DNA of 64,000 bases, from the NCBI RefSeq assembly GCF_000801315.1, contig NZ_CP010054.1, positions 2,170,001-2,234,000 of the forward strand, read 5' to 3'. This document shows, piece after piece, positions 6,788 to 14,791 of the stretch (its first letter is position 1; each line of letters begins with the position of its first letter). The notes below the pieces were generated by a model. That model did not search any database. It was not told where the DNA came from and saw nothing but the letters and a program-made list of their open reading frames with translations. Both the position numbers and the translations under genes were made by a program. This DNA comes from Hymenobacter sp. DG25B. Its GTDB lineage: Bacteria > Bacteroidota > Bacteroidia > Cytophagales > Hymenobacteraceae.

Positions 6788-9259
6788 TTACTGCCCGCCA
6801 GCCCGGCGCTTCTCATCCTCCGCGCCACCGCTGCGCTTCCGCGAAGGAGCCAGCTTCTCATTGCCGAAGCGGTAGTTAAAGGACAGCGTCACCATACGGG
6901 AGTCCAGGCGTTGGTAGAAACGCTCCACATAGTTGTCGTAGGAGGAGGTTGCGCGGGTTTTGCTGGTAAACAGAATATCGGAAGCATTCAGCTTAATAGT
7001 TGCTTTCCGGTCCAGCAGGCTTTTTTGTACCCCGGCCGCCAGCTGGCCGTTGGGCCGCACATCCAGGAAACCGTACTGCTCCCGCGACTGGTAGCTGGCA
7101 TTCAAATCGGCACTCCAGCCTTTGCCCAGCGTCACGCTGCTGTTGGCGCTCAGGTTGAAGGCCGGGCGGCCCTTATCCAGCGCGGTGCCGGCCAGGTTGC
7201 CCACAAAACGGCTGTAGTAAAACACCGCGTTGGTATACAACTGCCAGCCTTTCACGGGCTCAAAGGGCGCCGTGAGCGTGAGAGCATAATAGTATTGCTT
7301 GCCCAGATTCACCTGCGTGGACACCACGGTGCTGTCGGTTTCCGGCTGCACCACCCCAATCATGGGGTCTTTCGTGATGCTGTAGCTCACGCCGGTGCTG
7401 AATTTTTGCAGGAAGGTGTGCGTCAGCTCCACATTGTAGCTGGTTTGCGGGCGCAGGTTGGGGTTGCCGGAACCTGAGGTAGTGGGGTCGATAATGTAGC
7501 GGAAGGGGTTTAACTGGCTGTAATTGGGCCGGTCTATGCGCCGGCTCATCGACAGCGAAACCTCGTTCTTCTCGTTGATGGTCTGCTTGAGGGCCGCGCT
7601 GGGAAACAGCTGGAAATAGTGGCGGTCGAAATGGTCGTTGCCTACCACCTGCTGCCCGGTGGCGTTGGTCTGCTCACCGCGCAAACCTGCCTGAATATTC
7701 AGCTTCGCGAAGCTGTGGTTTACATTCACATAAGCAGCCAGAATGTCCTCGTCGTACTTAAACCGGTTAGTCAGGTTGGGGTCCACGGTGGTTTCGCCGG
7801 CTATGGTGTTAGTATACAGCACATCATTATCTGAGGAAACCTGGCTGGCTTTGGCCCCGGCTTCCAGGCGCGTCTGCTTGGAGAGCGGGTGCACATAGTC
7901 CACCTTCGCCGATTGAATAGTAAGCTCCCCGGTCTGGTTGCCCTGCAGCAGGTAATCCAGGCCGCGTTCAGCGTTATCAAACTGCGTGGAAAGGTCCTGC
8001 AGACGGCGGGCGTCATAGCGGGCGTAGTCCACATCGGCAGTCAGTTCCCGGCTGCCGCTGGAGTCGTTGGCAAAGGTGTGCTTGAAGTTAAGGTTGGCCG
8101 CCTGGTTGGGGGAATGAAAGTTGCGGTGGCTCTCCGCATTATAGGCCGTAATCAAATGGCCCGTGGCATCATACAGGGAGGTGCGGTTGACGCCGTATTG
8201 CTTGGGGCTGCGGCTGTCCAGCCCGCTCACCACCACGCCCAGCACCGTGTTTTCCGTCAGGTTGAAGTCCAGGCCGCCTTTCCAGCTGTGGGTTTGCGTG
8301 CCCAGGCGCATGCGGTTGGTCTGATCGCTGCTGCCGGTAAGGGTGCGCTGCCCGTCCGTGTTGGCGTAGAAGTCCCGGTGAATGTCCAGCTTGGCCATGC
8401 CCTGGCGGTCGGCGTAGTTATAAGACCCGAACAGGTTCACCTTTTTCTGCCGGTAGTTCATCGAGAGGCCGCCATTCCACTTGGTGTACTGGCTTCGGCT
8501 GATGCTCAGGTTAGCGGTGCCATTGGTGCCCTGGCGCTGGTCTTTTTTCAGGTTGATGGCGATGATACCCGCCCCGCCCTGGGCATCGTACTTAGCAGGT
8601 GGGTTGGTAATCAGCTCAATGCTTTTCAGCTGCTCGGCGGGCAGCGACTTCAGGTATTCAGCCAGCTCCGAGCCCGTCATGGGCTGGCGCTTGCCATCAA
8701 TAAGTACCAATAAGCCCTGTTTGCCGCGCAAGGCCAAGTTGTCGTTGCCATCTACGGTTACGCCGGGCGAGCGGCGCAGTACATCCAGCGAGGTGTTGCC
8801 GGCCGCCAGCGTGCTGCCTTCCACATTCACCACAGTGCGGTCGGCCTGGCGCTCATACAAGGGCTTCTGGCCCACCACCACTACTTCCTTCAGGGTGGTA
8901 GCCCCACTCACCTGCAGCGTAATAGTAGGTAGGGCAACCGGGCTGCCCGCCACGTCAAAAGGCTTGGTCCAGGCCCGCTGAAAGCCCAACTGGGCCACCG
9001 AAACCAGGTAGCGCCCGGCTGCCGGCTCCTCCAGGCGGAAGGCCCCTTTATCGTCGCTGAACTCCGATTTCACCACCACGGAGTCGGCGGCGCGGTGCAA
9101 GGTTACGGTGGCAAATTCTACGGCGGCGCCTTTGGCATCCAGCAGAGAACCACTGACCCCGGCGGGTGTTTGGGCGGCGGCGCTTTGCCAGGACCAGCCC
9201 AGCAGGAGCCCGGCCAGCGCCAGGCGCCGACCGGAAATGAGAGCAAAGTTTGTTTTCAT
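6788..9259 (-). CDS. TonB-dependent outer-membrane receptor family protein
   Basis: An 823-residue outer-membrane beta-barrel of the CarboxypepD_reg-like / plug / OMP_b-brl_3 type, which in Bacteroidota takes up or responds to unknown ligands. Order: signal peptide (about 1-30, ending SAAAQ), carboxypeptidase-regulatory-like beta-sandwich (GVSGSLLDAKGAAVEFATVTL), plug domain (VVVVGQKPLYERQADRTVVN; SIELITNPPAKYDAQGGAG), then a long barrel rich in aromatic-alternating strands. It is not a SusC-length protein, and no SusD neighbour is present. The start MKTNFALISGRR is chosen because an upstream in-frame ATG would precede the signal peptide by 15 residues. Its ATG lies one base after the stop of the MarR gene, so the two are translationally coupled. 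Confidence 0.9.
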   Translation of the reverse strand: MKTNFALISGRRLALAGLLLGWSWQSAAAQTPAGVSGSLLDAKGAAVEFATVTLHRAADSVVVKSEFSDDKGAFRLEEPAAGRYLVSVAQLGFQRAWTKPFDVAGSPVALPTITLQVSGATTLKEVVVVGQKPLYERQADRTVVNVEGSTLAAGNTSLDVLRRSPGVTVDGNDNLALRGKQGLLVLIDGKRQPMTGSELAEYLKSLPAEQLKSIELITNPPAKYDAQGGAGIIAINLKKDQRQGTNGTANLSISRSQYTKWNGGLSMNYRQKKVNLFGSYNYADRQGMAKLDIHRDFYANTDGQRTLTGSSDQTNRMRLGTQTHSWKGGLDFNLTENTVLGVVVSGLDSRSPKQYGVNRTSLYDATGHLITAYNAESHRNFHSPNQAANLNFKHTFANDSSGSRELTADVDYARYDARRLQDLSTQFDNAERGLDYLLQGNQTGELTIQSAKVDYVHPLSKQTRLEAGAKASQVSSDNDVLYTNTIAGETTVDPNLTNRFKYDEDILAAYVNVNHSFAKLNIQAGLRGEQTNATGQQVVGNDHFDRHYFQLFPSAALKQTINEKNEVSLSMSRRIDRPNYSQLNPFRYIIDPTTSGSGNPNLRPQTSYNVELTHTFLQKFSTGVSYSITKDPMIGVVQPETDSTVVSTQVNLGKQYYYALTLTAPFEPVKGWQLYTNAVFYYSRFVGNLAGTALDKGRPAFNLSANSSVTLGKGWSADLNASYQSREQYGFLDVRPNGQLAAGVQKSLLDRKATIKLNASDILFTSKTRATSSYDNYVERFYQRLDSRMVTLSFNYRFGNEKLAPSRKRSGGAEDEKRRAGGQ

Positions 9260-9260
9260 G

Positions 9261-9698
9261 TTAGTGAGAGGAGGGAGTGGAACAGTTGGCAGAGATGCGG
9301 TCAAGCAGATGGCGTAGAATGGTCAGGTCGTCTTCAGAAATGCCCTGTAGAGCTATTTTGCGGTTGTTTAGCACAATGGGCTCCACGGCGGCCAGAGTTT
9401 GTTCGCCGGTGGCCGTAACGCGCAGGCGGCTGCGCCGCCCGTCGCCGGGCAGGGCTTCGGCCGTGAGCAAGCCATGGTTGATCAGCAGGCGAATGATGCG
9501 CGCCACGGAAGCCTGGTCCTTGAAAACCCGCTCGGCAATTTCCATCTGCGTCACATCGTCTTTCTCCCGGATAACCTGCAGCACCAGCCACTGGTCAACG
9601 GTAATGGCAATACCGGCCCGGTCAATGTTGGCCTGTGCCAGCTTGCGATACTGACGAATGGCCTTATCAATAGAGTAAAAAATGACGTTACTGAGCAT
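9261..9698 (-). CDS. MarR-family transcriptional regulator
   Basis: A 145-residue winged-helix regulator. The helix-turn-helix and wing are visible at VTQMEIAERVFKDQASVARI, then LINHGLLTAEALPGDGRRSR with the MarR-typical DxRxxR-like wing, and a dimerisation helix at the end. The ATG start MLSNVIFYSIDKAI is preferred over a TTG eight codons earlier. It is the first gene of a two-gene operon: one base separates its stop from the ATG of the TonB-dependent receptor, so it probably controls receptor expression as well as its own. The ligand is unknown. An imperfect AT-rich palindrome about 29 bases upstream could be its operator. Confidence 0.88.
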   Translation of the reverse strand: MLSNVIFYSIDKAIRQYRKLAQANIDRAGIAITVDQWLVLQVIREKDDVTQMEIAERVFKDQASVARIIRLLINHGLLTAEALPGDGRRSRLRVTATGEQTLAAVEPIVLNNRKIALQGISEDDLTILRHLLDRISANCSTPSSH

Positions 9699-9726
9699 GG
9701 CTGAAATGGTAGTTGCCCACAAGACC

Positions 9727-9740
9727 TATGATATGTTATA
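9727..9740. promoter_or_regulatory. Possible MarR operator (imperfect palindrome)
   Basis: TATGATATGTTATA, 10 of 14 positions symmetric, lies 29 bases upstream of the MarR ATG. It is flanked by two copies of the octamer AGTTGCCC (9710 and 9743 regions). Size and position suit a MarR dimer site, but the match is weak and there is no second example in the window. Confidence 0.25.
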
Positions 9741-9824
9741 GAAGTTGCCCGTGGTAGTAAATATTTTTTTTCCTCGGCACATAAACCGCCATAAGCGAGG
9801 CTTTAACCGGTTTTGGTTATCACC

Positions 9825-9875
9825 ATAAAACAAAAGCCCCGCTGCCTTTCCACTAACAGGAAAAAGCCGCGGGGC
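9825..9875 (-). terminator. Terminator of the TPR-protein gene
   Basis: On the minus strand GCCCCGC and GCGGGGC (9869-9875 and 9836-9842) form a GC stem around a 26-base loop, followed by TTTTGTTTT. It lies 22 bases after the stop of the minus-strand gene at 9898. Confidence 0.8.
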
Positions 9876-9897
9876 AGGCGTAAAGGGAATTGAAACC

Positions 9898-11142
9898 CTA
9901 GCTTTTGCTGGATTTCAGGAAGGATTTAGCCTGCTTATAAGCATCGGAATCGGGGTCAGCTTTGGCCAGTACTACCTGGTAGTAGCGGCGGGCGGCGGGT
10001 ACATCTTTGTCCAGCAGCGCCATGGAAGCCAGGTTGGCGTTAGCCGACACATAGAAGCCGCCTTTGGTGTCATCGGCCATTTCCGCGAATACGATACAGC
10101 GCTGAAAGTATTCCTTGGCCTTGTCGGCGTCGCGGTATTTGCCCTGCATAATGGCCCCCATCATATAGGCAGCGTATTTGCCGCTGATGCCCTCGTAACC
10201 GGGCATGCCGCGGTTTATCTTATCCAGAATATCCTGGCTTACCCGCTCGCACTCGGCCATTTTCTGGGTCCGGAAGCATACCAGATTATAGAACCGCTGG
10301 AAATAGGCGTTATCGGGGTATTCGGTAGTAAGCTGGCGGGCTAATTTCCAGGCGCCGGGCAGGTCCTCCTCGTCGTTATAGAGAATCTTCAGCAGAAAAA
10401 ACTTGGCCTCCCCGCTGGTGTAAAAGCCATTGGTGGCCACGTGCCGCAGCTGCTCCAACCCCAGCTTGCGGTTGCCCTTCGGAAAAAACAGCAGCACCGG
10501 GCGCAAAAGCGGGTACTTCTCGTTAATCCAAACGGCGTAGTAGTTCATCAGGGCCTGCCCGAACAGGAACTCCGGGCTCAGGCTGTTAGCCTCCTGGCTA
10601 ATTTTGAGGTAGTTGAGGGCGCGCTTGCTGCTGAGGATGGCCCGGCGCCAGTTGTGGCGCTCGGCATTCAGGCGGGCATCAAACCCATAGGCGGCCGAGA
10701 GAAAGAAGGCCGCTTCATAGTTGGCATCATCAGCATCAAACTGCCGCTCGCCATACACAATGGCGGTATCCATGTAAGCCAGAAACACTTTATCGTAGCG
10801 CGTGTCGCGGGCGTTGCTGGGTACCATTTTCCACCAGGTGCTCAGGCCCAGGAGAAAGTAGGGCATGGGGTGCTGGGGGTAGCGGCGGCGCAGGGAGCGA
10901 AACTGCTTCTCAGCCCGGTCGAACTTGAAGTTGTAGAGGTTGTGCACGGCCCCATCCAGCTCCAGCTGAATATCCTGGTTTAGCAACAGCCAGCCGCGCC
11001 CGTTCACCGCTTCCGGCACTATCTCCACATCGGCCATTTCTACGTGGCGCATGGGAGGAATGCGGATGGAATCTGCCTTCTGTTGGGAATAACCCAGCAG
11101 CGGCAGCAAAAGCAGGCAAAGAAACAGGAGCGGTTTTCTCAT
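9898..11142 (-). CDS. Exported tetratricopeptide-repeat protein
   Basis: A 414-residue protein with an N-terminal signal peptide (MRKPLLFLCLLLLPLLGYSQ) and helical repeats of TPR character over most of its length, for example YNFKFDRAEKQFRSLRRRYP (about 70-90), AWKLARQLTTEYPDNAYFQR and DVPAARRYYQVVLAKADPDS near the end. There is no lipobox, so it is probably periplasmic. The family is widespread but functionally uncharacterised in Bacteroidota; TPRs usually mediate protein contacts. It is transcribed alone, with a terminator on its 3' side and an unrelated aminotransferase gene upstream. Confidence 0.75.
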   Translation of the reverse strand: MRKPLLFLCLLLLPLLGYSQQKADSIRIPPMRHVEMADVEIVPEAVNGRGWLLLNQDIQLELDGAVHNLYNFKFDRAEKQFRSLRRRYPQHPMPYFLLGLSTWWKMVPSNARDTRYDKVFLAYMDTAIVYGERQFDADDANYEAAFFLSAAYGFDARLNAERHNWRRAILSSKRALNYLKISQEANSLSPEFLFGQALMNYYAVWINEKYPLLRPVLLFFPKGNRKLGLEQLRHVATNGFYTSGEAKFFLLKILYNDEEDLPGAWKLARQLTTEYPDNAYFQRFYNLVCFRTQKMAECERVSQDILDKINRGMPGYEGISGKYAAYMMGAIMQGKYRDADKAKEYFQRCIVFAEMADDTKGGFYVSANANLASMALLDKDVPAARRYYQVVLAKADPDSDAYKQAKSFLKSSKS

Positions 11143-11193
11143 AGCAGGCCCTGCACTGGCAGGTACCGGGAATAATGGATTATGGAAGATAAG

Positions 11194-11238
11194 GATATAA
11201 AACCGGCTGGCCGGGCCGTAGCAGACCCCGCCAGCCGG
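11194..11238 (-). terminator. Terminator of the aminotransferase gene
   Basis: On the minus strand the perfect 9-bp arms CCGGCTGGC (11230-11238) and GCCAGCCGG (11203-11211) are followed by TTTTATAT. The hairpin begins 12 bases after the stop of the aminotransferase. Confidence 0.85.
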
Positions 11239-11249
11239 AGTAGTTTTGG

Positions 11250-12506
11250 CTAGCGCAGGGCGTCCAGGGCGGCGCGCAGGCGGGGCAAGGCGGCTTCAAT
11301 AGACTCCAGCGAAGCCCCACCGACCGACATCCGGAACCAGGGAGCCGCATCCGAGGTGCCAAAGGCACTGAACGGTACCAGGGCCAGCCCGGCCTCGGCA
11401 ATCAGGTAGGAGGTGAGTTCTTTGGTGGAAGCCAGCAGGCGGCCATCGGGGGTGGTTTTGCCCAATACATCCAGCTTGGCCGTGAGGTAGATGGCGCCCA
11501 TGGGCACAATAGCATCAACGGGGTAGCCTTCCGCCTTCAGGTGCTGCAGGCCCTGGTACAGGGCTTCCAGGCTGCGCTGAATTTTCTGCTTGAAGCCAGC
11601 TATAAACCCGGAAACTGCCGCCCCGTTTTGCAGATAGTGGGCCGTAGCCACCTGCTCGGCTTTGGGGGCCCAGGCGCCTACGTGGCCCAGAATGGCTTTC
11701 ATTTTATCAATAACCAACGTGGGGCCAAAGGCATAGCCCACGCGCACGCCGGTAGCGGCAAAGCACTTGGAAATGCCATCAATGTATACCACGTAGTCGC
11801 GCAGATCGGGGCGCAGGTTTACGGGGTCGTAGTGCTTGGTTTCCCCGAAGGTCAGCATCCAGTAGATCTGGTCGTACAGGATGTAGAGGGGTTTTTCGCC
11901 GGGGGCGCGGCGCTTGTTTTCGGCAATGACCAGGTCGCAGATTGCCTCCAGATTTTCGCGGGAGAAAACCGTGCCCGTGGGGTTCAGCGGGGAGCAAAGG
12001 GCCAGCAAAGTGGCGCCGGCCAGGTGCGGAGCCACTTCCTCGGCTGTGGGCATGAAGTTGTTTTCAGGGCTGGTTTCCAGCATCACTGGCTGCGCGCCGG
12101 AAAGGTGGCAGTAGTGGTTGTTGTTCCAGGAAGGAATGGGAAATACCACTCTGTCGCCGGGGTCGATGAGGGCCAGGTAGGTGGCATAAATCAGCGGACG
12201 GGAGCCGCCGGCCACCAGCACATCGTTAGGGGAGTAGCTGAGGCCCAGATGCTCCTGCGTGAAAGCCGTAGCGGCCTGGCGCAACTCGGCAATGCCGTTG
12301 GCCGGGGGGTAGTTGGTGTGGCCGGCCTGGTAAGCCTGGGTTATTTCGTCCTCAAGTTCCTGCGGGATGGGGAAAATGCTGGGGTCGAAGTCGCCAATGG
12401 TGAGGTTGCAGATTTGCGCCCCCTTCTTGATCATTTCATTGACTTCATTACCAATCTTAATGATTTCGGAGCCAATGAGGCTGCCTGCCATCCGGGAAAC
12501 TTGCAT
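11250..12506 (-). CDS. PLP-dependent class I/II aminotransferase
   Basis: A 418-residue cytoplasmic fold-type I aminotransferase of the aspartate aminotransferase family. Visible signatures: substrate region NLTIGDFDPSIFPIP (about 34-48), YPPANGIAELR, the NPTG motif in LCSPLNPTGTVFSREN, the cofactor tyrosine in ILYDQIYWML, and the PLP lysine in YIDGISKCFAATGVRVGY. The C-terminal arginine region (APWFRMSVGGASLESIEAAL) binds the substrate carboxylate. The preferred amino acid cannot be read from the sequence; an aspartate or broad-range enzyme is likely. Monocistronic, with a clear -7 box about 30 bases upstream and its own terminator. Confidence 0.9.
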   Translation of the reverse strand: MQVSRMAGSLIGSEIIKIGNEVNEMIKKGAQICNLTIGDFDPSIFPIPQELEDEITQAYQAGHTNYPPANGIAELRQAATAFTQEHLGLSYSPNDVLVAGGSRPLIYATYLALIDPGDRVVFPIPSWNNNHYCHLSGAQPVMLETSPENNFMPTAEEVAPHLAGATLLALCSPLNPTGTVFSRENLEAICDLVIAENKRRAPGEKPLYILYDQIYWMLTFGETKHYDPVNLRPDLRDYVVYIDGISKCFAATGVRVGYAFGPTLVIDKMKAILGHVGAWAPKAEQVATAHYLQNGAAVSGFIAGFKQKIQRSLEALYQGLQHLKAEGYPVDAIVPMGAIYLTAKLDVLGKTTPDGRLLASTKELTSYLIAEAGLALVPFSAFGTSDAAPWFRMSVGGASLESIEAALPRLRAALDALR

Positions 12507-12535
12507 AGTACGAGAAGGTTGCTACGAATTCGGGC

Positions 12536-12544
12536 GCAAATATA
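12536..12544 (-). promoter_or_regulatory. -7 promoter box of the aminotransferase gene
   Basis: The minus strand reads TATATTTGC, a perfect TAnnTTTGC match, 29 bases before the ATG. The expected leader is about 25 bases. Confidence 0.55.
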
Positions 12545-12597
12545 GAACCCTTCGCGCCGTGTTGCCCGATGGAATCAAAATTCAGCCGCTGCAAAAG

Positions 12598-13374
12598 CTA
12601 TAAACCGGCGTACCAGTCGTAGCCCCGCACGGCCCAATAATCCCGGGGCTGCTGGCTCTGAAACCGGATGGTACCGATGCGCTTGATGTTTTTGATGCCG
12701 TACTTCACCGGCGAAACCAACCGCAGGGGTGCCCCGTGCTCCGGGGTAAGCGGCTTGCCATCCATTTCGTAGCAGAGCAGGGTTTGCGGATGCAGGGCGC
12801 TGGCCATATCAAACCCCACATAATACTGCTCATCGGGCGTGACCAGGCTCACAAAGGGCAGCTGCTGCCCTGCAGGGCCGGCCAACGGGTAGCGGGCCAC
12901 AAAATCGGCGAAGCGGGCGCCGGCCCAGTGCACCACAGTGCTCCAGCCTTCAATACACTTCAGGTCGGTGGTCATTTCCACGCGGGGCAGGGCTTTGATA
13001 TCGGCCAGGGAGAATTCCTGGGTTTGGGGCTGGCCGTTGGGCGCCATGCCTTCAACGCGCAGCTTCCAGGTGGCGGTGTCCAGCGGGGTGCGCAGGCCGG
13101 CTTTGCCATTCACGCGGGGCATGCGGGCCCGGTGCCGCGGAAATACCGGGGCCAGGTGGGCGTTGCTGAAATAGGCTTCGGAAAGCTGCTGATTGGCTTC
13201 CAGCACCCGGCGCAGCGGCCACGGAATGCCATCCGCATCGGGGCGCGTGGCCAGCCAGCGCCAGCCGCCCAGCGCCGCCAGCGCCGAAATGCCGGCGGTG
13301 AGAAAGGCGCGGCGGGAACGGCGCTGCACTTCTTCGTCGTCTACAGGCCGGGGCGTATTTTCAGGCGTATTCAT
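12598..13374 (-). CDS. Tat-exported molybdopterin-dependent oxidoreductase (sulfite-oxidase/YedY fold)
   Basis: A 258-residue periplasmic enzyme of the sulfite oxidase superfamily, binding one molybdopterin cofactor. The N-terminus has a twin-arginine export signal (RRSRRAFLTAGISALAALGG, about 18-37). The cofactor cysteine is in TTDLKCIEGWSTVVHWAG (about 133-150), matching the family KC-EGW pattern. The C-terminal SPVKYGIKNIKRIGTI is also typical. Substrate is unknown; relatives include methionine-sulfoxide reductases (MsrP) and others. Its ATG overlaps the stop of the upstream cytochrome b gene by four bases (ATGA), so the two proteins are made together and probably form an electron-transfer pair, the cytochrome feeding or draining electrons at the membrane. 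Confidence 0.88.
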   Translation of the reverse strand: MNTPENTPRPVDDEEVQRRSRRAFLTAGISALAALGGWRWLATRPDADGIPWPLRRVLEANQQLSEAYFSNAHLAPVFPRHRARMPRVNGKAGLRTPLDTATWKLRVEGMAPNGQPQTQEFSLADIKALPRVEMTTDLKCIEGWSTVVHWAGARFADFVARYPLAGPAGQQLPFVSLVTPDEQYYVGFDMASALHPQTLLCYEMDGKPLTPEHGAPLRLVSPVKYGIKNIKRIGTIRFQSQQPRDYWAVRGYDWYAGL

Positions 13375-14087
13375 ACGGCAGATGTAGATGGAGGGGAAGT
13401 AACATCAGAAGGAGCAGAAACCGGGGGCGGCGCGGGCGCTTCCACCACCTCAAACCCGGCTACCATAGCCCGGAAATTATTCCAGCCCGCCCGTATTACC
13501 TGGGTTACATGCATCAGAAAAAACAGCACGTAGCCAATGGTGAGGGTGAAATGCTCGATGCGGGCCCACTCGTAGCCACCCAGGGCGGTGGTAAGCCAGG
13601 AAAACTGCGTAGGCCGGAAAATAGCCAGCCCGGTCAGCAGGGAGCCGGCCCCCATCAGCACCACGCCGGTATAGGCCAGTTGCTGGGCCCCGTTGAACTT
13701 GCGCGCCGGGAGCGGCTCTTTTCTAATGCCCAGATCATGCAATACTACCTGCCAGGCCTCCCGGAAGGAGTGGCGCGACGGCAGCAGGTAGCGCCACTCC
13801 CCGGAAAACAGGGTGTAGGCCACATACAGCAGGCCATTCAGGGCAAACACCCACATTAGCACAAAGTGCCAACTCATACCCTGGGCCAGCTTGTGGTCCA
13901 TGGTAAAAGCCTCGTAGAACGACTGGGGAAAGAACTTCAGTAGGGTAGTACGCCCCCAGCCAATGCGGTACACATCGTTGGCCCAGTAAATCCAGAGCCC
14001 GCTCCAGATCATGAGGGCCAACACCGGAAAGTTAATCCAGTGAAACCAGCGAATAGCCAGCGGGTGCTTTTCCTGAATGTATTTCAT
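13371..14087 (-). CDS. Cytochrome b561-type membrane subunit
   Basis: A 238-residue integral membrane protein with four to five hydrophobic helices and histidines placed as in di-heme cytochrome b/b561 or the PhsC-like cytochrome b family: HPLAIRWFHWINFPVLALM at the start, MSWHFVLMWVFALNGLLY, and IEHFTLTIGYVLFFLMHVTQ near residue 190. The last 30 residues are a proline-rich tail. It is not the MsrQ (ferric-reductase-like) type usually paired with MsrP. It is the first gene of a two-gene operon with the Tat-exported molybdoenzyme, overlapping it by four bases. Probable role: quinone-linked electron exchange with that enzyme. Confidence 0.85.
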   Translation of the reverse strand: MKYIQEKHPLAIRWFHWINFPVLALMIWSGLWIYWANDVYRIGWGRTTLLKFFPQSFYEAFTMDHKLAQGMSWHFVLMWVFALNGLLYVAYTLFSGEWRYLLPSRHSFREAWQVVLHDLGIRKEPLPARKFNGAQQLAYTGVVLMGAGSLLTGLAIFRPTQFSWLTTALGGYEWARIEHFTLTIGYVLFFLMHVTQVIRAGWNNFRAMVAGFEVVEAPAPPPVSAPSDVTSPPSTSAV

Positions 14088-14208
14088 GACAGAGGGAAGA
14101 ACCGAAAGATACGGCGCAGCCGGCCAGGAAAGGAACTGGCCCTCGCCAGCCGGCCACCATTCTACAAACGGGACCCGCTACCCGCCCGGATTGTTTTACG
14201 GCTGCCAA

Positions 14209-14240
14209 TTGGGCCCGGCGGCCTGGCTTGCGTAAACTTG
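14209..14240 (+). promoter_or_regulatory. Candidate promoter of tsaE
   Basis: TTG at 14209-14211 and TAAACTTG at 14233-14240, separated by 21 bases, resemble the -33/-7 pair of Bacteroidota sigma-A promoters with one mismatch in the -7 box. The tsaE ATG follows 24 bases later. The same arrangement with 21-base spacing is seen before ribBA. Confidence 0.4.
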
Positions 14241-14263
14241 CGGCTGCAACCAGCCTGTGTGCC

Positions 14264-14692
14264 ATGCCGCTTACAATTGATATTCCTTCCCTGGCCGCGC
14301 TGCCGGCCGCTGCCGCCCAACTGCGCGATGCCCTCGGCCAGCATTCCATTATCCTGTTTGAAGGCGAGATGGGCGCCGGCAAAACCACGCTCATAAAAGC
14401 GCTCTGTGAGAGTATGGGAGTGCAGGACGATATCAGCAGCCCCACCTTCTCGCTGGTAAACGAGTACCGTAACGGCCGGAACCAGCCTATTTACCACTTC
14501 GATTTCTACCGGATAGATGACCCCGCCGATGCCTTGCGAATGGGCGCATTAGAGTACTTCGATTCTGGCTATCTTTGCCTGATAGAGTGGCCCAGCCGGG
14601 TGGAAACCCTGCTGCCGCTTCAAAGGCTGCTCGTAACCCTTGAGGTTACGGCTGCGGAATCACGGCAATTACTAGTTACTGAGGTAGAATAA
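14264..14692 (+). CDS. tsaE: tRNA t6A biosynthesis ATPase TsaE
   Basis: A 142-residue P-loop ATPase that works with TsaB and TsaD to form threonylcarbamoyl-adenosine at position 37 of ANN-decoding tRNAs. The Walker A GEMGAGKTT is at about 41-49, followed by ISSPTFSLVNEY and YHFDFYRI and the C-terminal IEWPSR, all standard TsaE motifs. Length matches the family. The ATG at 14264 is chosen over an upstream TTG, which lies about on the -7 box. Alanine dehydrogenase follows 99 bases downstream on the same strand. Confidence 0.95.
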   Translation: MPLTIDIPSLAALPAAAAQLRDALGQHSIILFEGEMGAGKTTLIKALCESMGVQDDISSPTFSLVNEYRNGRNQPIYHFDFYRIDDPADALRMGALEYFDSGYLCLIEWPSRVETLLPLQRLLVTLEVTAAESRQLLVTEVE

Positions 14693-14791
14693 TGCGTTAA
14701 TTATCGGGGACGGGAGGGATGTTGTGATGGGTGAACCGATAAGTAAATGCTGCTTCTTCCCTGGTAATTCTTAATTATTAATCTGAACAGA

